From: Lateolabrax maculatus
Lineage: Eukaryota; Chordata; Actinopteri; Acropomatiformes; Lateolabracidae
Assembly (NCBI GenBank): GCA_031216445.1
Contig: CM062204.1
Location: 9,106,501-9,170,500 of the forward strand
Reading direction: 5' to 3'
DNA: 64,000 bases
Positions 12,001 to 25,110 of this stretch are shown piece after piece; the stretch's first letter is position 1, and each line of letters opens with the position of its first letter. A program made the position numbers and the translations under genes. The notes beneath the pieces are model-generated. The model did no database searches, was not told the DNA's origin, and worked only from the letters and a program-made list of their open reading frames with translations.

Positions 12001-15000
12001 ACTGTTAATATAAGAGTCCACAGAGATGGTGGCCTTTAAGTTTTTTGATTTTCAACCTCATTTCCCCATGTTATTAATACGGGTTGTATATCTATAATGT
12101 CCATAGCTCTTGTCACTGTTGACTGTATTACTATATCCACCTGTAGCACCTGTAGCAATTTACTTCCACCATCCACATAAGACATATTGGATGCCTGAAG
12201 AGAGTAGATAGTTGAAGAACTGCAGGAGGGATTTTTGTTCTTTCTCCTCACCACAGCTCAGTCTGCTATCAGAGCTGAGAACCGCTTTCGGACAGCCACA
12301 TAATTTTCAGGCATGCAGTGGACATTATGGATTCCTACACATTTTAACAGGTTTTCAGAGTCAAAGCAGATTTGCCTGAATCATAGTCCACCACAGAAGG
12401 AGTGGAACTAGGTGTAGCAGAGGACAGGAGAAAGGAATGTCAAGTGGTTGAAATTTTCAGATTTGAATAACATCAGCTTCCAAACCCAGCATCCATTAAG
12501 AAATGTATGCTTGGTTTCTAAGTGTATTTAAGGAAATACACTTATTCACTTCCTTTCACCGAGTTAGACAAGAAGATGAAAACCACTCTGTCTGCTTTTC
12601 AAATACAAAAGCACCCAAAGTACAAAAATCAGCCCATTAACACTTCTAAGATTTACTAATTGCATTTTGTTTAATCTGTACACAAACAGAAATGTAAGAA
12701 TGAGAAGTTGTGGTTTGAGTTGTTGCTGTTACTATTTCGTGGGGAGCAACAGCTGGGCGTAGTGACTTCCCTGTCGTTATCACAGTGAAGTTGCCAGGCA
12801 ACCAGTGCTATAGAGTTGCAAGTTACAGAAGTATTTTTTCCCATTTCAAAAATTCTCTCTTAATGATGGTTTGGTTTTTATTCTGTCATAAGACAACCTA
12901 CACATAGCACACTTGTCCAAACATTCAGCAGAACAAACAAAAAAGACACATGAAACATGGACGTGCAAAACACAAAATAAACTATAAACAGTTTTCAGTC
13001 AGTGATGGAAGATGTGTAGAGTTTCTGCTGTTCTGATGTCAGTAGGGAGCTCGTTCAGGACAGCAAACATTTGTGATTTTGTTAACTCATAGTGAGGGAG
13101 TAGCAAGCCGTTTGGCACTAGCAGAGCGTAGTGCACGGGCTGGGGTCTATGGTTTGATCATGTCAATTCATTTAAGCTGCAGGTTATATTACTAGTTTTC
13201 CCAACAGCATTATTCTTAACTTGAAAAAAAAAAAAAAAAAGAATGGGACTTTTGCAGCTCTATTTCCAGAGATGCTGTGCACAGTAATGTTTGGCTGATG
13301 GATGTTTTGCCAAATGAACTACATTGTGTTAATTAGTGAGCTTTAGAGGTGTGAGAAGGCAGATTTTAAATCCAGGCTAATTACCCCTAACCCCAGACTT
13401 AATGCACAGACATGAGAGTGGTGTCAATCTTCTGATCTAACTCTTACTTGAAGCTAATAAGGATATTTCCCAAAATGTTGAACTATTCCTTCAAGTGCAA
13501 GGTAAATTAACCCCTGAGAACAATAATAGTCGTGTTTGTGATACTGTTGTGAAGGCAACTATTTTACAAACATACAAATCTTCCTCTTAAATTAGAAGTC
13601 TTAAGTCTTGTCGTCCTTGAAACAACAACTTCAAAACTTTTCCTTTACTTGAGCACCACTTCGTTTAGGCCATATAAGACATATATTCTTTGCTTTCTCA
13701 ACCACACCTTGGCTCTAGAAGGCTTTATGCTCCATTACACCTGTTTATAGTGATGGAAATGGGTTGAGTTCCTGGATCCTCAGACACAGTTTGGCAACAC
13801 GTCTGACCACTTCTGGTCCACTGACAAGAATGCCAGCTATCTAGGATAATAACCTGTGAATCACTATCTCATACAGCTGACACAGGGGAAGCAGGGGATA
13901 TGAGTTCTGGGACACAGTCTTAGTAATTGTCTATGATTTCAGCTTACGGATGACAGGAAAGAAAAAAAGTTCTATTCATGCCCACCAACAATTACACAGC
14001 CACATGAATATCTATAAATTGTCCTTTTCTCAAAGTGCCTCCCAGGGCTGTGGCACATGGCAGACGCTACACACTTTCATCTTGTCACGTTTGCTCATTA
14101 TGGGAGAGCGACACACCAGCTGTGACTGGATTCTCTCTCTTACCCAAGGCTGTACCGACTTGCCTGCATCTCCCTCCTCAATCACGCAAAACAAATGAAG
14201 AAGCATTTCCCGACAAATGAACAAGGAAAAGAAAGAGAGAGAAAGAGAGAGAGAGGGACTGGGAGAGAAAAAACAAAACCAAGAACACAGTGTCAGGTGA
14301 ACAAATGATATAATCATGGGTAACACATTTCTCCCGGCCCTTGGGCTTGGAGGCAGTGTATTTCACTGTGTTATGATTGCTGGTGCAGACAGAGCAGACC
14401 TGCTCCTCTGAAATATTTGTTCCTCAGTGAGGGTGTTGGCCAGGGTGGACCACAGAGGTTTTCATCAGAAGTAGGGAGTAATGAGAGGGAGAATAGGGTC
14501 AAGACCTCCAGATACATAGCATTCATATTCAAGGGTAATAGAAACCCTGTCTCTATCTCTTCATGTTTATGGATGGAACAGCAGGTAATAGACATGTCAG
14601 CGGCCATCACACGTAAGAGTATCATTCTGTATTCAGAGTTGTATTGAAAAATATTCTTCAACTTCACACAACATATTGTGAGAAGAGAATATTATTCTCT
14701 AAAAGTGTTTTAGAGTTTGCACACAGAGTATACCTGCAAAATATATCTGAGCAGAAGAGCACCTCTGACATGACATCAAACTGGATTATGGTATCTTTAT
14801 GAAGTCTGTGGTCTCTTTGGGAATCAACAAGTTTTCCTTCAATTTTTGTTATGATGAACAACGTGCACTCATTCAGCTTCTCTAAATAGAGTGCAAGAAC
14901 TATGTGAATATCAGACAAAAGCAGAAGCAAGACTGCTTGATCACTGCTTTGAAGGAACTTGAGGTGTCTAAAACATTTAAAGGCATGCATTTTGAACAGT

Positions 15001-15052
15001 GTTCATAAAGCTATTGTCATCTTTTATACCACAATCTGTTCATATTGTGTGT
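9041..15052. other. Non-coding stretch, no gene seen
   Basis: Apart from the GA tract (14.23 kb), T/A runs near 10970, 11072 and 13224-13241, and an RFX X-box-like word GTTGCCAGGCAAC (12790-12802), I see nothing. Open frames around 9526-10051, 14371-14667 and 14664-14990 have no recognisable protein character. Confidence 0.5.
14229..14270. repeat. (GA)-rich purine tract
   Basis: A run of GA and GAAA units, slightly interrupted, explains the Ser/Leu/Phe-rich minus-strand open frames here. Confidence 0.85.
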
Positions 15053-15379
15053 TTAAATCTGCGCTAACCAATTTTTTTATATTAACAATGGATCAAATTA
15101 TTACGTTTAATGTGAAAGATGCCGCTCGTAGAGACAGACACACAGATAATTATTGCCCAATTTTGCAGTTCCCCTCAGCTTTATATCGTGTTTTGGCTCA
15201 GTGTATTGGTTTTATGGACCGCAATTGTTTTGATTGAATCTAACTGCTCTCATCTGTGTCATTTTCCGCCCCAGCAGGAAGAAAATCCCACTGAACGCTA
15301 CCTGCGCGGCACCAAACAACACACAGACAAAGTCAGCAACCAGCTGGTGAACACAGACAGGACTTGGTGGAGACCGAGG
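15053..15379 (+). mobile_element. Dispersed repeat family B (GCTATAACCAATATTTTTATATTAACA), copy 1
   Basis: The order AACCAATTTTTTTATATTAA, CAGTTCCCCTCAGCTTTATA, GTATTGGTTTTATGGACCGC, AGCAACCAGCTGGTGAACAC, ACTTGGTGGAGACCGAGGTA is one I recall from fish genomes. It is the most complete copy of three in the window. Short frames inside it do not look like a protein. Confidence 0.58.
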
Positions 15380-15668
15380 TAAAAAGGAGAGTGACAACTT
15401 ACAACTGTCAGTTGGACACAAGCATTTCAATTAATTAAATGAATTATAGCTTGTTGTGTTGCCCTCAAGTGGCCTAATAAATTAATTAACGCAGGTTTAA
15501 AGTTAATCAAAATCCTATCGTGAGGTTTTACAGGGGATCTAAGATATTATTAAAAAGTGTACATTTATTTATTTAAACACAATTTTAACATTCAACCTTT
15601 GCTGCTTTTCTTTGTCATAACTTATCCTAATTTTAATATCTTCAATCTTCAGTATCAATTTAAAAATA

Positions 15669-15807
15669 TCACCTTGGTCAATGGGAAATTTGGATGGGCA
15701 ATTTTTCACTATTTTCTCACATTTTGTAGACTGAAAAATGCATTGATTCATTGAAGAAATAATCAGCCAATTAATCAGTAATGAAAATAATCATTAGTTA
15801 CAGCCCT
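15669..15807 (-). mobile_element. GGGCTGCAACTAA-type element, partial
   Basis: The segment CACCTTGGTCAATGGGAAAT, then TTTTTCACTATTTTCTCACA, ends with AAAATAATCATTAGTTACAG and CCCT. It is the terminal half of the same family as at 6.9 kb. Confidence 0.62.
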
Positions 15808-17967
15808 AAAGCATCATCACCGAAAGCCAAATAGAAGATCAAATAGGAGATCTTAGGATATATTATATCTATTATTACTATTATTACTCTTTTATTATTT
15901 TTTTGCCCACATTTTTTAAAGTTAATTGCTGGATGCCATGAATTTATATATATTTGCAGTCATGTAGAAGACAAGTTATAATGGTTTATTCTTATTTTAT
16001 TCTGATTATTCCCTTCCTCTGGTGGGTGTCCTGAGGTTAACTTTTTAACAGTGAAGAGTCAGCCCTCTAAAACACCTGCTGATAAAATGACACCACGTTG
16101 TTTTTAATGAGTTGAAGTATACACCAGTGGTTCACATCATGTCTAACAGGATTGTAATTTTAGTGATGCTGAGTGGAAACAGAGGTGTGAGAGATCAGGA
16201 TGTCTACTGTAATATTACAAGCGTCTTTCTTTATAGTATACATAAGGATTATTTTTTTTCTGTTTATACATTCATAGGACTGACTGCTAGACTAATACAA
16301 TGCCATATTACATGCATTATCCCCCTTTCATTATTAGAAAAACAGAGTTGTTTAATATAAATGATCATGATGATTTTAAAACAAGAAAAGGCTACCACAA
16401 TTGCCTATAACACCATGTAAGTGTAAATTGGAGGACAGGTGGTCATTACGCAATTCATATTTGTTTTACATATTTTCCATGGTCCATTAAAATAGTTATT
16501 TCTCACAGAATCCATTATACACATATGGAAGAATGTGTTTTAATATTGATGTCTGTATTTGTTCATGAAGATGAGGTTGCAACTATAAACCCCAGTGCTA
16601 TTTTATTAAGATGCATGTAAGAAAAAAATAGAGAGAATTGTATTTCATACCTATAAATGTAGCCCATATAGCTGAGAAACCTGCTAGACAACAATTATAA
16701 TTCTTGCAATCTTTAACATTAAGTTTGGACTTCTTCCTCCATGTGCTGCTTCATTTGTTGTACTTACACAATGAATTACTGTGCTGGTGCCATGTCCCTC
16801 CGAGGGAGTAATGGATGTCTAATCAGATTATGAACTGTCTCTGTGTCCTTTCAGCCTACAACAGACTTAGACATGTCCAGAAAAATCAGTTCCCCATTTC
16901 TGCCATTGGCCCTGAAGCCCTTTCATCTTATTGTCTGATGAAATATACACCTTCAAAAGGCTCACATATTTTCCATCAGGGGGAAACTGTGGTTCAAGAA
17001 AATGAAAAGAAACTTTCTCTCATTATTGGGAAACTGTGTCTCCAAAAACGTTGGCCACATTGCACTGTATACAGTACTGCATGTTCTGTGATGAAGGCAC
17101 AAAAAAAAAAAAAACACATCTCAGATACAAGATGTTCAATAAATCTGATGCCTGAAGGAAACTAATTTAATCATCCCGAGTGAATGTAATCTAATTACAC
17201 AAAGACAGTGTTTGTGCTGTATCTTTTTGTGTATCTCTTCCTTACATGTCTGGGTGATCATTTAAACGATACATGCATAGATAAACATCTGCAACGTTAG
17301 AAAGAGTTATTATTGCTTTCCAGTTAAGATAAAGTCAAAATGTTTCCTGTGGGTTTCACCACACTGTAGCCTTAAGATGCCATATCGTGTCTTCTTGATG
17401 GAGCTTAAGGCAGCACAGACACTAATGGGCTCGGGTAATGCAATCTTGGGGTCATTCAATTAACATCCCAGGTTGATGTCTGCTGTTGATTCCAGATTCT
17501 ACAATACTACAATACCTCGTAGTAAGAAGAAAAAGCTTTGTCTAATCTCCTATTTCTTTCCAGCCAATAGTTACTTTAAAAATGCCTTAAACATTGTTCT
17601 TTTTGCCAAATCATTTGGTTATTTTGTATTTCATAATATTCATACACAAAACACTAATTTTAAAAATTACACGACAGGATAGTGGGAAACAAAACATGGT
17701 ATTAATCATTTTTTAATGAATCTGCAACTATTCTGATAATTGAAGTTGCTGCCCTAGTGAATGCAATATTAACATGCATAACATTTCTGATCAAATAGGG
17801 CAAACATGTTAGCAAATATATCCCTATTTACACATTCAGCTGGCCCAGAGCAACATTAGCATTCATTTTGAGTCGTGTCTCTCCTCACAAATGTTGAATC
17901 TAATATTAACTCTCTTTTTAGCCTAGGTAGGGAACAATCTGGCTTTTTCGCTGTTTAATGGACAACT
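15808..17967. other. Non-coding stretch, no gene seen
   Basis: A splice-acceptor-like CTGTGTCCTTTCAG ends at 16854, but the following frame stops after 27 codons with no donor before it. The 116-codon frame at 16815-17165 runs through an A-tract (17100-17114) and is probably spurious. Confidence 0.5.
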
Positions 17968-18241
17968 ATGTTCACCAGCAAGTTGTGAACTTTGTCTGTC
18001 TGCCATTTAGTGCTGGGCTGAGCCATCTGCTGATGAGAGCAAAGAGAGTGAATCAAAACAGTAAAGCTGCAGGCTTTACAACCAAAAACAATGAGCTGGA
18101 AGAAGCTAAAATGATCTGTAGGAACCACAAAGTTGGGTAAAAATCCTTTGTGGGCTTGCCAGTATGAGTGATCCTTTTCACATTACACATAGCCATTTGA
18201 TCCAGTGTTAATATGAAAATATTGGTTACAGCAGCTTTAAA
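17968..18241 (-). mobile_element. Dispersed repeat family B, copy 2
   Basis: On the plus strand it shows TTCACCAGCAAGTTGTGAAC, GAATCAAAACAGTAAAGCTG, CACATTACACATAGCCATTT and AATATTGGTTACAGCAGCTT. These are the complements of blocks in copy 1 in reverse order. The middle is shortened. Confidence 0.58.
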
Positions 18242-20689
18242 TTCATTTGGGGTCAGATTTTCCACAAAATTGTATAAGACACTTTCTAGATGACTAGATG
18301 ATTATATTTGCCACAGAGGGCATGTCATAAACTATTGCATTGACCGATGTTAAATATTTTAGTAATCTGTAGTAATGATAATGTGGAAGTACTGCACCCT
18401 CCATGACACAAACCCTATAACTTATCCCGACCAACACCATCATTTTAAGGACTGCTCTTGCATACAAAATGCGTCCAAGGTGTCCTGGTGTTTTGGCTGA
18501 ATGGTGAAAATCCATTTTGTGCTGGCTATGCATGACCGAAGAGGACAGAGGATAGAGAGAGTGCCCGCTCAGAGAGAAGCTATCGTGGCATGTCAATCTA
18601 GATAATTAGTGCTTACACTGAGGGAATGGGACTTTAATCAGCAGAGGTCTGTGTTGATCATCAGTGTTCAGCGTACCATCAGTCTGCTAATGAAGTCACT
18701 GACCCATCCGCTTGTTGGCTAAAGGCAACAACAGCATGTACATGCATTGAGACACACTTACTCTGTTCTTTACTTGCTCATATTTTTCTTTATTCATTTA
18801 TTTGCATTCTCGGTCAGTTAGTGATCCACTGTAAGTCCATGTATCCTCAACCCTTCTGCAAAATTGGATGAAGATTACATTTTGTACAGGCATTCATGGC
18901 TCCCAGAAAATGATTCAAAATTATGTGAAAATTATTTCCCTGACTTTTCTTGTAGCACCACAAAATCCTTGCTTTCTACAATGTGTGTGCATGGCAACTC
19001 TGACTGTATGGTTAAAGTTAGGTTAAAGATTGTGGTTATGGTTAACAGAGACTTACATTAATTGCAAGATTGTGACAGGACACAAACCCGGGTCTTCTGA
19101 ATGAAAATCAGTCATGTTACATTCCCATCCACAACCCCAACATCCACACCCACAATACTACCTGCATCAGCACTCACATTGGCATTGAATATAAATTGTT
19201 AAGTGTGGATATGTTAAAAATGGATGTCATTCCTCAGGATACTGAGCTAGTATGCTGCGGAAAAATACTGACATGCACTGCAGATCTTTGATTACAGTCT
19301 CACTTTAACAAAGAGAATCACAGCCAGCAAGAAAAACCGAGAAACTTTTGAGAGAGACATTTCCTCCAACTTCAAATTTGTTTGTTGGCATTAAATGCAG
19401 AGCTTGTGGATAGGATGTGGTCCTGATGGCAGCTGTGTGGATCTGAGAATGCCTAGCCATCACTCTTTTTGAAGCCAAGTGTGAAATGGGCTTTAAATCA
19501 CTTTTACCCCAAGCAGTCACATTATTGATGGCAGCCTCTGAATCCCATGAAAGAGGGCGTCTTATCGGTTTAGCACAAATGCTGCAAATTAGTAAAGTAA
19601 TTATTATGGCTTTAGCTTTATAAATGCAGCTAACCACAATCCTCTCAAAGACATGCATGCATGGGAATTAAATATTTTAGGAATGCCTTAGTGAATGGAA
19701 CAGACCAGAGGGCACCTTCCACAATCCAGTCTGATTCATGTGAAATTTATTTCTTCGTTTCCACAGTACAAGAACAAAGCACCGTGAGCACCAGTTCATT
19801 ATAAGAGGCTGGTTCATTCTGTGATATTGTTTCATTAGACACAAATGGATGGAGAACAAACAGAAAAGCAATGACTGTCGCTTGTTGTTGTGGTGGTTGT
19901 TGATGATGATGATGCCTGAGGCCTTCGTGTGTGATTTCCTGATTCACCGTGTCATTGTGAAAAAGATTCCAAACTTTTAAAAAAAAGAAAAATATTTGGC
20001 CCCTTCCAGAACTGATGCCATGCCAGACCTAGCAGGGGTATAGTTAGCCTAAACTGAGATATGGGGCAGTACTCATGGGACTGGATGACCTGCTCAAATC
20101 TAGATAGTTTCCCATCTGAGCTTTACTGACTTTCAGTTTGTCCAAGCTGTGCAGAGGCTCTGTGCAACAGAGAGGAGAAGGCAACTTTAGCAGGGTATTG
20201 CTTCTTTAAATACAAATTCTGGACAAATATCATAGCACTATCACACCTCTGGGGCACTGCCAGGTTCAGTGCCAGCCCATGTTGGTGTACTATCGGCCTC
20301 CAGAAGCTACAATTCATCTTCGCTTTGTGTATTTCTCTGGGAGATATAAAATGACACCGTTCCCACTCTCATCTCATCTCATTCTCTGGAAACTGTCTCT
20401 GCTCTGATGAATCATTTCATCTTCTGTTCAATGCTGGATGGTGGAAAGACAGAGCAGCAGGCGATTCCAGGCCAAATGTATTGTGTACTCATTTTTACAG
20501 GCCTTAGACAGTGAATCAAAACATGGAATATTACATTTCCTGTCTGCAGGAAAGATGATTATGGACCCATCACCACCCTCCTTATAACCATATGCTGCAC
20601 ACTCATACTAACCAACGCACACACACTTTGCTGCTGAGCCTTTGTGTTAATGTTTCCTTTATTATCTTGCTTTGTTCTCATATTGTAAA
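18242..20689. other. Non-coding stretch; possible conserved elements
   Basis: Apart from the repeat at 19.0 kb, the part at 19390-19650 is of high complexity, with a 117-codon minus-strand frame lacking any domain. It and 20330-20560 resemble conserved non-coding elements in texture only. A TGG/TGA-rich triplet stretch lies at 19884-19914. Confidence 0.4.
18996..19150 (+). repeat. GGTTAAAG-type dispersed repeat
   Basis: It contains ATGGTTAAAGTTAGGTTAAA, GATTGTGGTTATGGTTAACA, GGACACAAACCCGGGTCTTC. The last block occurs in the fish repeat carrying CGGGTCTCCTG. It is not a tRNA gene: no cloverleaf can be drawn. Confidence 0.42.
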
Positions 20690-21420
20690 TGATCATTTAG
20701 GGGCCACTGAAAGACTTAACATCAGCTAATCCCGCTCAAGGAATTGACAATTCCCAAAACCCCTCCCCCAAACAACAATTGTCCAATCATAGCTTAGCGA
20801 CTATAACTAGGCACAGCAGGCCTGTCTAGCTATGTGTTTCTCCACATGTTGAATCACACATCGGTTACTCGTCATCCCAAAACTCTTTTCTCTTGTAATG
20901 TTAAAAGTGAAAACACACGGTTTAATAATATGAAAAAGTATGAAAGCTAAGCAGCCAGTGTTATGTTAGAACAAAATAACTGATTTTAACATTTTTCCTC
21001 ATCACAGTAAGAACACTAGGACTAACCAGCTCTACACTGCAATACAACAACAATGATCCTTTATTTCCATGTTTTCTACATGGATCATCAACTGGGACGA
21101 GTAGCTTAGCTTCACTTTCTGGGAGATTTTGTCAGTTTATTATCAAACTGAAGTCAACATTAACTTAATTAACCTGCTAGCTAGAGCTGATCAAACCTGC
21201 TAGAAACTCAAAAAGTGATGATCGTCAGCTAGAAATGAGGAGGCTACTTTTGTCTACCTCTGTCTAAAACCACGGATCCATTGTTTCAAAAATTACCGAA
21301 ACATTTCTAGTGGTAAATCTGCAAGAACGGAAAGCTTGACAGACAGAGCAACAGCAGCTAAGAGCAGAGGGGCTTAGAAAACTGTCAAATGGCAGTCCAC
21401 ACAGTCTTATTTTAATCTAA
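20690..21420. repeat. Possible dispersed element, unassigned
   Basis: Motifs such as AAAACCCCTCCCCCAAACAA, TGTCCAATCATAGCTTAGCG and TTAACCTGCTAGCTAGAGCT have the look of fish DNA-transposon remnants (short inverted CTAGCTAG words, no coding). I cannot define its ends. Confidence 0.3.
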
Positions 21421-22448
21421 ACTTAGACATTTGCCATCTAGACTTGTGCAATACGTTTCAAGACACCACCACAATACAATTTATTTGTAACACAGAGCCT
21501 CGTGGTTTTGCTGCAGCTCTTCTTCCCACTCTGCCCTTTCCCTGACACAAACAGTGACATGATAAGCTCTTATTAGGAAATCTCTGCCATGTAATGGCTT
21601 CAGCTCTGTCCCTCACAAAAAAAGTGCTTCATTACACTGTGGACCAACGGAGACCTCAGCAAACATGCATTGTTAATCCACATGTGAAATCACCACCCCC
21701 TTTGTACAGCCAAAATGTATTTTTCATACAAAATCATCATCTTTAGTCCCTTCCTTTAATGTACACCTCAGACGTGATTGTGCAAAATGGATGTGAACAT
21801 CTCAATTGTGAGTGCAGCTGTGCTCCTTGATTGATATAGATGTGTAGGCTGCATACATGGAGATTGCTATTTTCACCCTGTCTCTGCTGCACAGGGCGAT
21901 TTTCAATCACAGCTTGCAATCAGTCCACACTTATATGCGATACAGTCACTGATGCTATTGCTATTGTCTCATCTTAGAAATCTAGTCCTCATTAAAATGA
22001 CACTGTAATAAATGGTTTAAAAAAACAATCTGGGTTCTACTCTTTTACCTTTGCCTTCCATTTTTTCTTCAACGGAAATTTAATTATGAATGGAAATTGT
22101 TTATATATTAATGTAGCCTGTATCAATACATAAATGAGGAGACAGAGTTGACAGGTTAGACATGTTGCGTGTTTGGCTCCATGGTCAGTGCTGTTAATGA
22201 GTCTTAAGATCATCTCTGAAAAACCATGTTGAGATGACAGTTGTTCAGGTGTGCATTCACTGTGAATAAAAACGCTTTGAAGCATGTGATTCTTGTGGAT
22301 TTGATTTGTCTTGTGCATTACTGAAAGATTGAGTCAATAGCACACCTAGTATCTGCCTAATTACATTATTTACAGCTGAAGGATCTCTTTGTTTCACAAC
22401 ATGTCTGTTTGGTACCTATAACTATCATGTGTACAATAGCTTCACTAG

Positions 22449-22838
22449 TGCTGCAACTAATGGTCATCTTCATTAGATTAATCTGACAATTATTTTTCCC
22501 ATTCATCTATTATTTCCATCTATAACATGTCAGAAAAAATTTGAAAATGCACATCAAATTGCTTGTTTGAGTCAACCATCAGTCCGAAACACAACAGTTG
22601 TCAATTTCAAGGATAAAACAGACTAATGCAGCCAGTTTTAACTTCTGAGAAGCTAGAAACAGTAATGGCAGAAGAATTTCTGACAGTTGAAAATTAAACT
22701 AATTGATCATTAATAGTAATCTGCCAAGTTATTTATTTATTTTTTTATATAAATAGTCAACTGAACCCATCAGAACCCAAGTTAATGTCTCCAAATGTCT
22801 TGTTTTTTCCGACTAACAGTCCAAAACTCAAAGATGTG
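22449..22838 (+). mobile_element. GGGCTGCAACTAA-type element, full-length but diverged
   Basis: It starts GTGCTGCAACTAATGGTCAT, runs through TAACATGTCAGAAAAAATTT and TTCTGAGAAGCTAGAAACAG, and then carries an extra internal block, CAAATGTCTTGTTTTTTCCG / ACTAACAGTCCAAAACTCAA. The order suggests two overlapping or rearranged copies. Confidence 0.58.
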
Positions 22839-24100
22839 TGTTATGTGTGTGTTTGTCTAAGTCACATAATATTGGCAGCACAAAGATGTTTACACTTCAT
22901 AGACTTGGTTTATTGCCAAAGTGTTCAAAATTATATATGACTGAATTAGTAGTTTTGACATGCAGGAGTCACACATTTATTTACTCATTTGGGGTTGCTT
23001 CGTCCCATCAAGCACAGCACAAACACGACAATAATTTACTTCGATGTCCTTAACTGTAAAGTGCATCTGTTGTTGCAGGGAACAGAGTGGTAAATTGTGG
23101 AAGACAGATGTTGTGATGTGTGTTTGTGAGTAGCTGTATGGGTTTGTAAATGCATGTTGTTTTTATTAACTGTGTACGGAGATAAAAAGTAAAACACATC
23201 TGCCCGATCTCCTGTGTCTGTGGTGCTGCCTCATCCAATATCTTATTCTGATAAACACTGGGGAGAAAAGACGAGGAAAGCGAAAATCTCACCATTATCT
23301 GAATACATCAGGAACACAGTGTCATCATTATTATGACAGTGGAATAATTAAGGAGTTCTGACTGGTGATGCATTAAAACCCAGCGGAAATTACACCTTGA
23401 GGTGGATGAATTGTTTCTCTGTCAGACACATCCTCCTCTGTGGGAGAGGACTATAAGTTTGTAGGAAAACATAAATAAATAAGACCGTTTCATCAGAGCG
23501 GCCGCACTTTGCTGATAGACTGCATAATCGTGATATGGAGGCCAACAAATTGTTCAAGACAGAGTTTGAGAGCACGGGTAGCCGCTGTGACCACAGAAAA
23601 GAGCAAACAAACATGCAGGCAATCACTGTCATTTTAAATGCTCCCTTTGCTTTTAAGACCCTGCGTTATATTGTCAAGCCATAAACGAAATAGCAAGAAT
23701 CCTTTACTTCAGCTTTTAGATGGTTGGGAAAACCAACAGTTCATATAAAACAGCTGTAAATCTGTCTGCTTTTCTTTATGTAGGTAACATCTTTTTCTAA
23801 TGGGTGTAATAGACGTTGCTCGGTTCGCAGAAATTACTTCCAGGAAACTGCAAAAGGTATATTGACTTCAACACATTGTATCAAAGTCAATAAATTCACT
23901 GGGCTGTGTATTCTTACAAAAGATACTGAAGCTTGTTAAGACAATACTGGATATGTCATAGTCAGACAGAGAATCTAAAGAAATTAAAATCATAATTCTG
24001 GCTGAAGAAAAAAGTTTATATCTACTTTTAAGAAGAGAAACAACATTAAAGACACACTGACAGAGAAGCGAAAAGGTGCATGCAGTATGACATGAACAAA

Positions 24101-24245
24101 AGGGCTGCAACTAATGAATATTTTCATTATTGATTGATCTTCAGATTATTTTCTTGATTGGTTGATTAGTTGTTCAGTTAATAAACCAAAAATGTATTCA
24201 ATTTACAATCAGATAAAAGAAAAGAAAAGCAGCAACTCCTTAAAG
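24101..24245 (+). mobile_element. GGGCTGCAACTAA-type element with internal deletion
   Basis: It starts AGGGCTGCAACTAATGAATA, continues with TTATTTTCTTGATTGGTTGA, then jumps to the internal block AATTTACAATCAGATAAAAG / AAAAGCAGCAACTCCTT. The terminal sequence is the best preserved of the copies here. Confidence 0.65.
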
Positions 24246-25056
24246 CAACAACCCAAATTTGTCATTGAACAAATGTTATTCAATATGTTGGACAGCAGCA
24301 AACTTGCAATGTTGTAGCCTCAAGTGAAGGACAGAAACAACATTTTCAAATCATTATGTATCTACACTTTTTTGAAATACTTAGAACTACAAATTGGCTT
24401 TTTGCGGGGCAGTTTCGAATCTATTGAATATAAAGATGATAGAATAATCATTTATGCCTCTTTGCTCTCTGAAGTGAATGCAGAAGAAGAAGACCAAAAT
24501 ATTTTGATGAAAATTGATGAATCCGTGCAGATAAAAATCAAATTTGATGCATGCTAATAGAAACAGATGAGATGTCACCACAGTCGCTGACACAGAAAGT
24601 TGCTTTCTCTCTGCAGAATCAAGCCTCTTAAATGGACCCTATGTGGCTCAGAGACAACAAAATTTAAATATCTACAGCCTATTCATCTCAAAGCAGATCT
24701 CAATGTGCCTCCCATGTGCTTCTTATCTGAAGGGCTTTTAAACTGGCACATCCCTGAATACACAAACCCACAAGGCTGCAATAAGCCAAAGCTGCAGTCA
24801 TGGCATTACTGCACCCAGAATTCTTATACCACTTGTTCAGATTGGACTCGTAATTCCCATCTTGGCATCTGCTCTGCCTCTTAGTCGATGAATGGAACAT
24901 GCATATGTGGCAAATCCAGCCCACTCCAGGGTCTTTGTAGTACGTGGGTACGGGCATGAATGTCTCAGCCGTGGCATCTTTCCATGGCAGTAGATTTTAA
25001 TGTTTCCACTGAGAAGAGTAATTGCAGACAGGCATGGAAACACTGGCAGTACACAT

Positions 25057-25060
25057 CACA

Positions 25061-25108
<48 letters not shown>
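25057..25108. repeat. (CA)n microsatellite
   Basis: About 26 CA units with one CAAA interruption at 25073-25078. It produces His/Thr-rich spurious frames. Confidence 0.97.

Positions 25109-25110
<2 letters not shown>

Noticed and set aside
14030..14366. Ser/Leu/Phe-rich minus-strand open frames
   Set aside because: They are translations of the GA tract at 14229-14270.
16841..16940. Exon after the acceptor-like CTGTGTCCTTTCAG
   Set aside because: The frame stops after 27 codons and no donor precedes the stop; nothing recognisable in the peptide.
19070..19105. tRNA-like B-box (ACCCGGGTCT) as a tRNA gene or tRNA-derived SINE
   Set aside because: No A box at the right distance and no cloverleaf; the block belongs to a dispersed repeat seen elsewhere.
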